Assembly (NCBI GenBank): GCA_048213135.1
Contig: PS015071.1
Coordinates: forward strand, 167,571-231,570
From: Reclinomonas americana ATCC 50394
Lineage: Eukaryota; Jakobida; Jakobea; Jakobida
DNA: 64,000 nt
Direction: 5' to 3'
Shown: piece by piece, positions 45,168 through 56,500 of the stretch
How positions within the stretch are numbered: position 1 is the stretch's first letter
Layout: each line of letters begins with the position of its first letter
Program-made: the position numbers and the translations under genes
Notes under the pieces: model-generated
Database searches by the model: none
What the model saw: only the letters and a program-made list of their open reading frames with translations
Told to the model about the DNA's origin: nothing

Positions 45168-46866
45168 TCACCTTCCTAGAATTCCGTTCTGCACCGCTCT
45201 CCGCTGTGGTGCGTTAATGGAGAGTGTTGGCGGCACGTCGGCCACTCCCTCCTCGTAGCGCAGAATCGGTCGCCAGCTGGGATGATCGCGCAACGACCAC
45301 AGCACCAACACCGTGTACCACAACACACTCTGCCACAGCCAGTAGCCTTGCACCCAGTCAAAGACACCAAAGTGCACGAGGAAGCCGGCCACGATGCCCG
45401 ACAAGTGGCCCTGGGCGAGCACGCATGAGGACGCTTGGGTGGCGAGGGGAAGAAGTGACGGTACGAGACAAAACTGCAAAACTGGCGCGTGGAATCAGCA
45501 ACGAGGTCACCACAAGACTCGCAAACGGAGCCATATACGACGGCATCGCGAAGAAGAGGAAAGACACTCGTCCGTTCGGCACCTGCATCGCCTGCAGGGT
45601 CATGAGACCGAAGAGGACGCTGCGCGCGCGCACGTGGAACCAGAGTCAGCCACGACGAGGACGAGGCAGAGCAGAGCAAAATGAACGAACCCCGAGTAGC
45701 CGACGGCATACTGCTCGGCGTACTCCGGATGACCGAAGCGTGTCACCAGCAAGTGATAGCAGCAGATCATGACCAGTTCGCCGACGACCAGCAACAGAAA
45801 CGTGACACGAAAGTATTCCTCCACGCCGTCCATCTTCGCGCGAGGGCAGAGCGTGAGCAACACACACATCATCACTAACATCGCCCCCACACCAGCAACC
45901 TGCCTTTTCCAAGGCACCGCCACTGGACCACAGAGTCGTCACGTTGAACGCCAAGTGCAGAATCGAGTAGTGCGACATGGTGGCCGTCAGCGTGCGCCAC
46001 ACTTGTCCCTCGCGAACGACCTCTGCAAGTGACACATGGAGGAGTGAGTGGTTGATCGAGGACAGCTGATCGTCACCACGGTCGTCTCTTGCATCTCTCT
46101 CTGCCGGTCTGCTCAGCTCAAAAGGACTTGATGTCACCATACGTATCGCTGCCAGTCTCTCACAAGACAACTCGACTCAAATCCAGTTGTGCAACTGATC
46201 GTCACCACCATGGCTGTCTCGTACAAGTCTGTTCAGCGCACGTATACCAGCTGTGCAACTGAGCTCTTGCAAGACAACTCGGCTCAAATGGTCTGCATCT
46301 CATCGCATCACCAGTTGTGCAACTGATCGTCACTCTAGCCTTCCCTCGCAGGACTGCTCAGCTCACATGGTCTTCATCTCATCGATCACCACTATGGCTG
46401 TCTCGTACAAGCATCCTCAGCTCCCACTGAGTTCGTTATCGCTGGTCGTCACCCTGTCTGTCTCATGGTCTTCCTGTCACCGCATGCAACGATCGGCACC
46501 CTGCCTGTCTCTTACAAGTCTCCTCAGCTCATGTGGTCTTCTTCTCATATGCAGCCGATCGTTACTCTGGCTGCCTTGCTGATCGCCAGTCCATTTGCCT
46601 TGAATGATCATCAATGATCACCGAGTTGTCTCACGTCATCAATCTCTCACTCTTCCACACACCACACTCATCCCCTCTTCTCTCCCTCGTCTCTCCTTTG
46701 CCCTCCCTTGCTCTCTCCCGCAACTATCATACGAAAACGCCACACTCTCCGCCGGCACATCCATGAGATTATACACCGCCCACAACACCACACACAAGCC
46801 CGCAATGCTCGCCGTCAGTGGTCTCTCAACCACCTCATACAACAGGCTCTCTTGCACAAGAGACAT
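45168..46866 (-). CDS. Rhomboid-family intramembrane serine protease
   Basis: The start is the ATG at 46866 (MSLVQESLLYEVVERPLTAS). Exons (minus): 46866-46725, about 46019-45917 (VWRTLTATMSHYSILHLAFN), about 45885-45693, about 45620-45492 (VLFGLMTLQAMQVPNGRVS) and about 45408-45168. The catalytic Ser is in AVGYSGVLFG, split by an intron after GYSG. The catalytic His is in AGHLSGIVAGFLVHFG. The HLAFN loop motif of TM2 is present. At least six hydrophobic segments are visible. It cleaves membrane proteins within the bilayer; compartment and substrate are unknown. The first intron uses donor GTTGCG and is filled by a minisatellite. The second intron is either very short or mis-modelled here. The stop lies 43 bp from the convergent RCC1-like gene. 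Confidence 0.82.
46025..46724. repeat. Degenerate minisatellite filling rhomboid intron 1
   Basis: Words such as cagttgtgcaactgatcgtc, ctgtctcgtacaagtctg and ctcagctca recur at irregular spacing of about 60-120 bp. The core CAGTTG-TG-CAACTG (46184, 46308) is a small inverted repeat. No open frame or gene-like signal is seen. Confidence 0.65.
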
Positions 46867-47007
46867 GATAGGAAAACGCGACAAGAACAACGAACGGACG
46901 GATCGTCACTTTGCACACCATGCAGCGCAGTTGGCCAACGGTGTGTGTCTCTTACTGTGGGTTCTCACACACACTCACACTTACTCACTCACTGATCGCA
47001 GCGTGAG
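46867..47007. promoter_or_regulatory. 141-bp region between divergent starts
   Basis: Lies between the rhomboid ATG (46866, minus) and the proposed ATG of the small plus-strand gene (47008). It holds a CA-rich stretch (acacactcacactt). Promoter function is inferred only from position. Confidence 0.35.
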
Positions 47008-47312
47008 ATGATCGATGTGCTCGTGCTCGACAACCACACACAAGACGAGGCAAGCGCCACACGAGTCGTGGAAGCACCAGTTACACACACTCTCTGTCTC
47101 TCACACACACACACCTCTGTGCTCATCCCTTGCCTCCCACTCTACAGGTCATTGAGTTGATTCGCGAGAACGGAGAGGGACCCATGGTTGTGTTTGGAGG
47201 ACGAGTGTTGGATCTTGAACGGCAGCGCTTGGAACGCGAGCTGCAGCAACAGGAGAGAGACATGGTGGAGGCAGCGCAACGCGGGCCTCGCAAGTTCCTC
47301 GGACTCTTCTGA
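47008..47312 (+). CDS. Small uncharacterised protein, two exons
   Basis: A clear terminal exon follows the acceptor CTACAG at 47147. It reads VIELIRENGEGPMVVFGG, then RVLDLERQRLERELQQQERD and ends GPRKFLGLF with a TGA. The likely first exon begins at 47008 (MIDVLVLDNHTQDEASATR) and joins in phase 0 at a GTCGTGG or GTTACAC donor. The product is about 75 residues with a long charged C-terminal helix. The family is not recognised. The stop is 41 bp from the convergent gene ending at 47354, the same tight spacing as other gene pairs here, which supports its being real. Confidence 0.42.
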
Positions 47313-47353
47313 GAGAGTGTATTAATGGTGTTGTCGCGATCTTCTTCTTCCGT

Positions 47354-47683
47354 TCAGCTCGGCAGCGCGTCGTTGACGTACGGAGTGACGGCGCGAGTGG
47401 CGGCCAGAGTGAGCCCGAGCAGTGCGACCACGATGAACACGTAGGCGCGTGTTCTGCGGTAGTTGAGGCACACCATTTCCTCCACGTCCACGTCGCCCTG
47501 CAGGCTCTGTGTGTGGCGGCGATGGTTGAGTGAGTGAGACAGCAAGCAGTGCACACAGCAGCATCGCGTACCAGTGGTCTGCCGGCCTCGAGCGCCGCGG
47601 AGGCGTTGATGGGCTGGCCGCTCTTGCCGACGGCACCGGCCAGTGGTCTGGTGCCGGCAGCACCGCCGCCGGCGGTGGCGCCC
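47354..47683 (-). CDS. C-terminus of a membrane-anchored protein (5' part in a gap)
   Basis: Two exons are visible: 47683-about 47573 (GTRPLAGAVGKSGQPINASA, Gly/Ala-rich) and about 47501-47354 (GDVDVEEMVCLNYRRTRAY, then a hydrophobic helix VFIVVALLGLTLAATRAV and a 10-residue tail). The 735-N gap (47684-48418) separates it from aminoacylase-1 on the same strand. It may be a separate tail-anchored protein or an unusual extension of aminoacylase-1. Normal aminoacylase-1 has no C-terminal membrane helix, which favours a separate gene. Confidence 0.5.
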   Translation of the reverse strand, partial: GRHRRRRCCRHQTTGRCRRQERPAHQRLRGARGRQTTGTRCCCVHCLLSHSLNHRRHTQSLQGDVDVEEMVCLNYRRTRAYVFIVVALLGLTLAATRAVTPYVNDALPS

Positions 47684-48418
47684 NNNNNNNNNNNNNNNNN
47701 NNNNNNNNNNNNNNNNNNNNNNNNNNNNNNNNNNNNNNNNNNNNNNNNNNNNNNNNNNNNNNNNNNNNNNNNNNNNNNNNNNNNNNNNNNNNNNNNNNNN
47801 NNNNNNNNNNNNNNNNNNNNNNNNNNNNNNNNNNNNNNNNNNNNNNNNNNNNNNNNNNNNNNNNNNNNNNNNNNNNNNNNNNNNNNNNNNNNNNNNNNNN
47901 NNNNNNNNNNNNNNNNNNNNNNNNNNNNNNNNNNNNNNNNNNNNNNNNNNNNNNNNNNNNNNNNNNNNNNNNNNNNNNNNNNNNNNNNNNNNNNNNNNNN
48001 NNNNNNNNNNNNNNNNNNNNNNNNNNNNNNNNNNNNNNNNNNNNNNNNNNNNNNNNNNNNNNNNNNNNNNNNNNNNNNNNNNNNNNNNNNNNNNNNNNNN
48101 NNNNNNNNNNNNNNNNNNNNNNNNNNNNNNNNNNNNNNNNNNNNNNNNNNNNNNNNNNNNNNNNNNNNNNNNNNNNNNNNNNNNNNNNNNNNNNNNNNNN
48201 NNNNNNNNNNNNNNNNNNNNNNNNNNNNNNNNNNNNNNNNNNNNNNNNNNNNNNNNNNNNNNNNNNNNNNNNNNNNNNNNNNNNNNNNNNNNNNNNNNNN
48301 NNNNNNNNNNNNNNNNNNNNNNNNNNNNNNNNNNNNNNNNNNNNNNNNNNNNNNNNNNNNNNNNNNNNNNNNNNNNNNNNNNNNNNNNNNNNNNNNNNNN
48401 NNNNNNNNNNNNNNNNNN

Positions 48419-49646
48419 ACCGCCCTCGGCCACCGCCGGGATGACATTGTAGGAGAAGTTGATCCAGTCCTTGGTGGTGCCGCCCTTGACCCACGTGAGG
48501 TTCACGCTGGTCACGTCGCCAAGCTCGCGCTTCCGTCCCAGCTCCTTCGACTCCTCGCCCACCAGCTGCTCTTGCGAGTCGCGGTACTCCATGAGAATGT
48601 CCGCAAAGTTCACCTTTTGCAAGCAAAACCATTGGCATTTGCGCAGAGGGAGAAAAGGGGCAGACGACAACGCAACAAGTTTCGACATGGCAGTGCCCTT
48701 GACGAAGCGACTGCCGTGGCCGGGTGGGCCAGTGGCCTTGATGCGGAACACTGCGGGCGACGCACAAAGAGAGAGGACGAGTGAGACGACAAGCGAGGAA
48801 GTAGGGAACTCCAGCAAGTTGTGCAACGCAACGCCAAATGGCACGCTCGCCGTAATTGAGCGGCACCGTAGGCGTCGGATCGGCGAGACCCTCGTCGATG
48901 AGAACAGCCAGGTTGAGCCGCGTGAACTCCTCCGTGTGCACCCACATGTGCACGCCGGCGGCCTCGGCCTTGCCGCCGATTTCCTCGTCTGCGGCGACGA
49001 GAGAGAAGAGGTGGGCAAACAGAGACGCGAGAGCGCGTGGTACGAGGACCTCACCTGGCACGTAGAAGATGTGAATGGTCCGGCGCGGCACGAATCCACT
49101 CTCCTTCAACCGCGCCGCCGCAAACATGTGCTGCACACCGACCGACTTCATGTCTTGCGATCCACGCGCATAGATGCGGCCATCGACTGCAACAACAACA
49201 ATGCCAGTGAGCAGACAGAGAGAGCGTGCGTGCGCTGTGTGAGTGAGCGCGCATGCCTTCCTCGGCGGCAAACGGCGGGTACGTCCACTTGTCGCTCTCC
49301 GCCGGCACCACATCCATGTGCGAGATGAATCCGACCGAGGGCAACTCCGGCTGCGTGCCGCGCCACGTGACCACAAGGAAAGGCCGATTCGGTCGCAGGG
49401 CGAACGAGTGCGTGGCGAAGCCAAAGCCCTCTGCGACTCTGGACACAGTGGTGAGACACAGGCGGAGCGCGCGCACACTCTCAGAGGAACTTTGTCAAGT
49501 AGGCGAGCGAGTTAGCATAGTCGGGGTTGGGATGGTCGGTGCGGATGCGAAGATACTCCTGTGTGTCTCGTGAGTGATGAAAGAGCGGCGACATGCACAA
49601 TGCATGCATGCATTCGCACCTTGAAGAAATGCACCATGGTCTCATC

Positions 49647-49745
<99 letters not shown>

Positions 49746-50322
49746 GTACGTACGTACTACGTANNNNNNNNNNNNNNNNNNNNNNNNNNNNNNNNNNNNN
49801 NNNNNNNNNNNNNNNNNNNNNNNNNNNNNNNNNNNNNNNNNNNNNNNNNNNNNNNNNNNNNNNNNNNNNNNNNNNNNNNNNNNNNNNNNNNNNNNNNNNN
49901 NNNNNNNNNNNNNNNNNNNNNNNNNNNNNNNNNNNNNNNNNNNNNNNNNNNNNNNNNNNNNNNNNNNNNNNNNNNNNNNNNNNNNNNNNNNNNNNNNNNN
50001 NNNNNNNNNNNNNNNNNNNNNNNNNNNNNNNNNNNNNNNNNNNNNNNNNNNNNNNNNNNNNNNNNNNNNNNNNNNNNNNNNNNNNNNNNNNNNNNNNNAC
50101 ACACACACAATGAGTGATCTTGACACGCACACACTCTCTCTCTCATGCACTCACACACGCACCTGAGGTATCCGGCAGCGCATTCCACTCGCGCAACTGA
50201 TGCAACGGAGAAGACGGAGCAGCGGCCTTCTCACCAAGCTGCGCGATCCATGAGGAGCCCGCGCCCAAGTACACTGCCCAGATGACCACCACCAGCCACA
50301 AGTCCCACCGACGCCACAACAT
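48419..50322 (-). CDS. ACY1: Aminoacylase-1 (N-acyl-L-amino-acid amidohydrolase), M20 family, C-terminus missing
   Basis: Zinc hydrolase that releases amino acids from N-acyl amino acids. Exons (minus): 50322-50163, about 49645-49620 (ETMVHFFK), about 49560-49494 (EYLRIRTDHPNPDYANSLAY), about 49442-49257, about 49187-49056, about 48990-48833, about 48749-48677 and 48612-48419. M20 landmarks are all present: SHMDVVP (zinc His), ARGSQDMKSV (bridging Asp), DEEIGG (catalytic and zinc Glu), LIDEG (zinc Asp) and GHGSRF (substrate-site His of the dimerisation lid), then VTSVNLTWVKGG and YNVIPA. The remaining third of the enzyme falls in the gap 47684-48418. Unlike cytosolic aminoacylase-1, the first exon encodes a hydrophobic anchor (LWLVVVIWAVYLGAG), so a secretory or membrane location is inferred. 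One intron is GC-AG, two have GTTGCG donors. Confidence 0.85.
49649..50110. repeat. (CA)n microsatellite and 335-N gap in the first intron of the aminoacylase gene
   Basis: (CA)n from about 49649 to 49741 is followed by 22 bases of the T-A-C-G pattern (agtagtacgtacgtactacg) and the gap 49764-50098, and resumes as CA after it. Probably one long microsatellite with artefactual sequence at the contig edge. Confidence 0.75.
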
Positions 50323-50568
50323 GCTGCTTTCTTTTGCACACAGAGAGTTCGGAAAAAGGCTGTGAGTGATCGACGGAATGGTCTCGCAATCTTGTCTTTC
50401 CAGAAAAACACGCCAACAGCGCAAGTGCAGAAGTCTCTGTCTATGTGTATTACGCCTCCTGGGAGCTGGGCATTGGGCATTTGCCTTGGGTATGTGGCAG
50501 CCGATATCAGCAAATTTCGAGTTCGTCAGCAGCCGTTTCGTTCGTTGTTGGGATTTGTGGAGCGAAGA
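50323..50568. promoter_or_regulatory. 246-bp divergent promoter region
   Basis: Separates the start codons of aminoacylase-1 (minus) and the lectin/EGF/BNR gene (plus). No TATA-like element or repeated motif stands out by eye. Function inferred from position. Confidence 0.4.
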
Positions 50569-53500
50569 ATGCAGACGATACGTGCGCGCACCTGTCTGGT
50601 TGCGGTACTCGTCGCTGCGTGCTTCCTTGCTGTCGCTGCCCTCTTGTCCTCGGCTGCTGGTGAGTCTCGACGCATGTGCACGCTGCGAGCGCGCGTCTCT
50701 TTGTTCGCATGCAGTTTCTCTCCCACTCTCTCCGCACGACTTGTCTCTCTTTCCTTTTTCTCACACTGTCAATGACATCCAAGCGCACACATACTCTCTC
50801 ATCTATGCATCCTTGAAAAGATAGGGCGAGAGAAAAAAGGGAATGCAGAGAGAGAAACGGTCGACGAGCACAATTTGCGCGCCAAACTCATCATTCATCC
50901 GCATACAGTCCTCGTTCCCTCGTCGCTCGTCATCCGCGCCGAGACCGCTGGTCAGCTCGTCGACCTCTCGCTTGTGGGTGTGCCGACGAATGCTGCATTC
51001 ACCACCACCTCCACACTCCGAGTGTTTGCATCGCGCACGTGTGAGGGAGTGGCGCCCACTGTCGTGTCGGCACTGTTGAGTGTCAACAGCAGCAGTGGTG
51101 CTGCCACTGTCGCGTTCTCTGCGGCTGCCGACCGTGGTGGCGAGCGCTTTCTCTGTGTCGACTATGACGGCGTCGCCGCCGATGCATTTGACATGGAGTT
51201 TGTTGGCATCGTCTATGTCTGTGAGTCTTTCCTCCCCTTCTCTTCTGTCTTCGCCTCCCCTCCCGCGCCACTCACTCCCACTTTCGGTGCAGACGCCTCC
51301 CCGTCGTCCACGCCTCCGCTCCCACGGAGCATCCCCCTCGGCATGGCGGCATTCTCGATGAGTGTGCCGACGCAGTTCATTCCGCGCTCGCCTGTTCCCG
51401 GTGCCACCGCCACGTTTGAGCTGCGCTCGCAGGCCGACTGCACCGGTCCGAGTGTAGTCAACACGCAGGTGAAGCTGAAGTCCATCGACGGCGCGTCTGT
51501 CGTGCTCTCCGTGGCCACCGCCACGTCCTTTGGTGAAGGCTCCAAGGGACCACTGGCCACCGGTACGTGTGCACTGGCGCCCTCGCGGTCGACATTCTTG
51601 TGTGGTCGGCGAGTGTACTCCGCGCTTACCTCACTCTGCGCTCTTTTTCAAGACTCACTCTTTCCGTCGTCGCCACAGTTTTCAGACCGGCGGCACACTA
51701 TTGTATCGGTTGCCTGTCGAGTCCGTGTTCCTGGTTACCGGCACCCCCAAAGGAGGCAGTTCAACGGCAACTCCAGTCGCTTATGCCACGCCCACTCTGC
51801 TCGAGTTTGGCAAGCAGAACGTCATCACCATCGGCTCCAGCTCGCGCACACTGAACGACTGCACAGCCTTCAAGCTTGTCTCGTTTGGTCTGGACTGTGC
51901 CTCGACCCCGGATTATTCCAGCGCACCATCAGCTACCGGTGCCACCATGACCACAATTGGACCGGCGTTGTGTGAGTTCGCCACCGGTTGCGGCAGCTTC
52001 CTCATCTCTGTCACCCCGAACTCGTCGCTCGGCGGTGCGGCTCTCCAGCTCTGCGTCGCCGTCAACAATCAAGAGTACAAGCGGACCAGCGAAGCCTTCG
52101 TCTCCGGCATCATGGTGCTCACTGGTCAAGCCGATGCACGCATCGGGAAGTCGAGGAAGGCTACCAGTACCAGCTCAGCCGCTTTCGACTACGACGTAAT
52201 GACACTCTTTCCTCGGCGCTTCTTTCGCACGCCGCGCGTGCTGTTCGGGATTCAGCACTTTGAATATCTCGGCGTCGCAGCGGACACCTATGTCAGCTGT
52301 GGCAAGCCGACCGTGTCGACGAGTTCACTGACGACGACCTGTACGGCCTCAGTGTCGACTTTGAAATTGAGTGCGTTCCTTTCCATGCGTTCTTGCTGTC
52401 TGTCGGCCTGCGTCTGTCTTATGAATGCTTCCGGCGTAGACTATCTGGCATTCTACGCACACCCCGACAGTGCGTATTCTGCAGACGGGCAGCTCAATGT
52501 GTCGAACGGCAACGCGTGGACGGGAGCGAGTACCACCAAGAACGTGTCGACCGTGAGTCTGTCATTGTCGTGCCGCAGAGATTGAGTACTGCTGTGTTTG
52601 CTGACGTTCTTCTTGGCACAGACGGAGACCGTGTCTGCGAAAGCCACGTTCGCCACCATTCCCACATATGCGCTCGCCGTGTACGGAGTGAGCACGTCGC
52701 GGTTCCCTGTCAAGGGCAACAAGACAGCACTCTCCGACAACTTTCTGGCTTCCGTCAGCCAGCCGTTTCGTGACAAAGTCCAGATTCGCTCGACGGTGGC
52801 TGGAGACGCGCGAGTCTCGAGCCTGTCGTTGTCGCTCATCGCCGCCCCGGCCCGTCCCGATGGCACCAACACCAGTGGATTTGTTGTTCTCTCGGGAGGT
52901 GAGTTTTCCCTGCGCGTGCCACTGAGTGGCTCAACAGAAGACTAACGCTTGTCGTGACGTAGAAATCACCCACAACTCCAACTTGCTGACGGCCTCTGTC
53001 AGCCTCCTTCTGCCTCAGTGTCCACAAGGCATATTTGCGCCGACCCTTTCGACACAGCTGTTTCTCCGTGGGTGGCGCACTGCCGGTTCCGGTTCCAGCG
53101 CGGGAATGCGTATTGCCCATCGAGTGCTGTCTGACACAATCCGAGTCACCACGAAACTCGTGGACGGTGACTCGTTTGCTGTGGCCTTCACTTACAACGT
53201 CGTCGATCCGGGCATCGGCAACGCATCGTTTGTGACTTGGGTGGCCATTGGCCGGTCTCGTGTGTCGGCACCAGTCAACTGTCCGCTCGGTTTCACTGGC
53301 TCCGACTGCAGTCGCTGCTCGTTCGACCCCGCCATCACTCAGTGCTCTGCTGATTTCCTCAACGTGGTGTCGTGCTCAGCAGACGGCGCGGTGAGCAGAG
53401 TCAAGTGTGCTACTGGTGATGTTTGTCGAGCGTCTTCACCGACCGCTGCGTCGTGCATCACGCCGTGCACCGTTGAGGGCGCTACAACTTGTCTCACCGA

Positions 53501-56500
53501 CAATAGCGGAGTCGCCACTTGTGTTGGTGGTGCTCTACAGCGCACGCAGTGTGACAGTGGAACGCGGTGTGTTCCGTCGTCCAACAACGGTGTGTCGTAC
53601 GCTGCGTGCGTCTCACTGTGCTCCACCTTTTCGAATCCGTGCTCTGGTAACGGCACCTGCACCGCTGACGGCACATGCCGCTGTCGCACGAATTATTTCG
53701 GAGTCGGCTGCGATAAGTTCTGCTCGGCCTCTACCACGTGTTCGGGGAAGGGCGCCTGTCGTACGGATGGTTCGTGCAACTGCAACTCGGATTTCTTCGG
53801 CAGTGACTGCTCTGCATACTGTGTGCCATTTTCCACATGCTCTGGTCGCGGTTCTTGCAAGGCCGACGGAACGTGTCAGTGTGACGCAGGCTATTATGGA
53901 TCGTCGTGTAACGTCAGTTGTTTCGCGGCCAGCACATGCTCCGGCCACGGTTCGTGCAAGACGGACGGAACGTGTCAGTGTGTTGGTGACTATGTCAACA
54001 GCAACTGCAACTGCAGTCCGTCGGTGACGTGCTCTGATCATGGGTCGTGCAACGCCAATGGATCGTGCCAGTGTGATGCGAATTACTACGGATCATCGTG
54101 CAGTGTCAACTGTGTGGCGAGCAGCACATGCAGCGGCCACGGTACGTGCAAGACGGACGGAACGTGTCAGTGCACCGGCGACTATGTCAACAGCAACTGC
54201 AACTGCAGTCCGTCGGTGACGTGCTCTGGTCACGGTTCGTGCAATGTTGACGGATCGTGTCAGTGCGATGCGAATTACTACGGATCATCGTGCAGTGTCA
54301 ACTGTGTGGCGAGCAGCACATGCAGCGGACACGGTACGTGCAAGACGGACGGAACGTGTCAGTGCACCNNNNNNNNNNNNNNNNNNNNNNNNNNNNNNNN
54401 NNNNNNNNNNNNNNNNNNNNNNNNNNNNNNNNNNNNNNNNNNNNNNNNNNNNNNNNNNNNNNNNNNNNNNNNNNNNNNNNNNNNTGGTTCATGCAATGTT
54501 GACGGATCGTGTCAGTGTGATGCGAATTACTACGGATCATCGTGCAACGTCAACTGTGTGGCGAGCAGCACATGCAGCGGCCACGGTACGTGCAAGACGG
54601 ATGGAACGTGCCAGTGCACTGGCGACTATGTCAACAGCAACTGCAACTGCAGTCCGTCGGTGACGTGCTCTGGTCACGGTTCGTGCAACGTCGATGCGAC
54701 GTGCCAGTGTGATGCGAATTACTACGGATCATCGTGCAGCATCAACTGTGTGGCGAGCAGCACATGCAGCGGACACGGTACGTGCAAGACGGACGGAACG
54801 TGCCAGTGCACCGGCGACTATGTCAACAGCAACTGCAACTGCAGTCCGTCGGTGACGTGCTCCGGTCACGGTTCATGCAACGTCGATGCGACGTGCCAGT
54901 GCGATGCGAGTTACTACGGATCATCGTGCAACGTCAACTGTGTGGCGAGTAGCACATGCAGCGGCCACGGTACGTGCAAGACGGATGGAACGTGTCAGTG
55001 CACTGGCGACTATGTCAACAGCAACTGCAACTGCAGTCCGTCGGTGACGTGCTCTGATCATGGGTCGTGCAACGCCAATGGAACGTGCCAGTGCGATGCG
55101 AGTTACTACGGATCATCGTGCAGCATCAACTGTGTGGCGAGCAGCACATGCAGCGGACACGGTACGTGCAAGACGGATGGAACGTGTCAGTGCACTGGCG
55201 ACTATGTCAACAGCAACTGCAACTGCAGTCCGTCGGTGACGTGCTCTGGTCACGGTTCGTGCAATGTTGACGGATCGTGTCAGTGCGATGCGAATTACTA
55301 CGGATCATCGTGCACCGTGAACTGTGTAGAGGCCAACACGTGCTCCGATAACGGTACATGCAAGATGGATGGGACGTGCCTGTGTAATGCAGATTTCTTT
55401 GGGCCGTCGTGCAGTGTAAACTGCGTGGCCGACGTCACATGCTCTGGTCACGGTACATGTAAGGCGGACGGGTCGTGTCAGTGTGACAGCGACTACGTGA
55501 ACAGCAACTGCAGTTGCAGTCCGTCGGTGACGTGCTCCGGTCATGGTTCGTGCAAATCGGATGGCACCTGCCTCTGCAGCTCCGACTATTACGGATCATC
55601 GTGCAGCGTCAACTGCTTGTTCTCGAGCACGTGTTCTGGTAATGGCACGTGTAAGACGGACGGAACGTGTCAGTGCACCGGCGACTATGTCAATAGCAAC
55701 TGCAACTGCAGTCCGACGGTGACGTGCTCTGGTCACGGTTCGTGCAACGCCGATGGAACGTGCCAGTGTGACAACGGATTCAGTGGCGTGTCGTGCAACA
55801 GCGCCGGCTCGTCGTGCACTGCCGCCACCACATGCTCCGGTCACGGCTCGTGTCAGCCGGATGGGACGTGTCAGTGTGACGCGAATTACTACGGATCATC
55901 ATGCAGCGTCAACTGTGTGACGGCCACTACGTGCAGTGGTCACGGCACGTGCAAAGTCGACGGTTCGTGCCAGTGTTACAGCGGATTCAGTGGCTCCTCG
56001 TGTGCTATTGGATCGGAATGTACCGCAGCCACCACGTGTTCCGGCAATGGGTTCTGCAAAACCGACGGCACATGTCTATGTACCGGTGACTACGACAACA
56101 GCAGCTGCAACTGCAGTCCGTCGGTGACGTGTTCCGGTCATGGTTCGTGCAAATCGGACGGAACGTGCCTGTGCAGCTCTGTGTGGAGTGGTGAGTCAAG
56201 CCTGTCTGCCGCTGGTTTGTCGCTGGGCGACTGTTGTTGGTTAACATGTCAGTGTGCATGCAGGATCATCTTGCGCGTGCGCAAACTTCACCATCAGCTT
56301 TGCCGCCACTTGGCAGTCCGTGTTTACCAACAGCGACGGGTCGTCCATCGTGGCTGTCGCGGACAAGAGACTGTACGCATCTGTCGACCGGGGGCAATCG
56401 TGGGCCACGTTCCCGTCTAACCCCATCCGATGGTGGTCCATTGTCGCCAACGAGGACGCAACTCGGATTCTCGCCGCCGGCGAGACCGCCACGTCGTACT

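Noticed and set aside
53627-56190. CRISPR-like regular repeats
   Set aside because: The 192-bp period is coding, in frame and cysteine-patterned; it is an EGF-like array in a eukaryotic gene.
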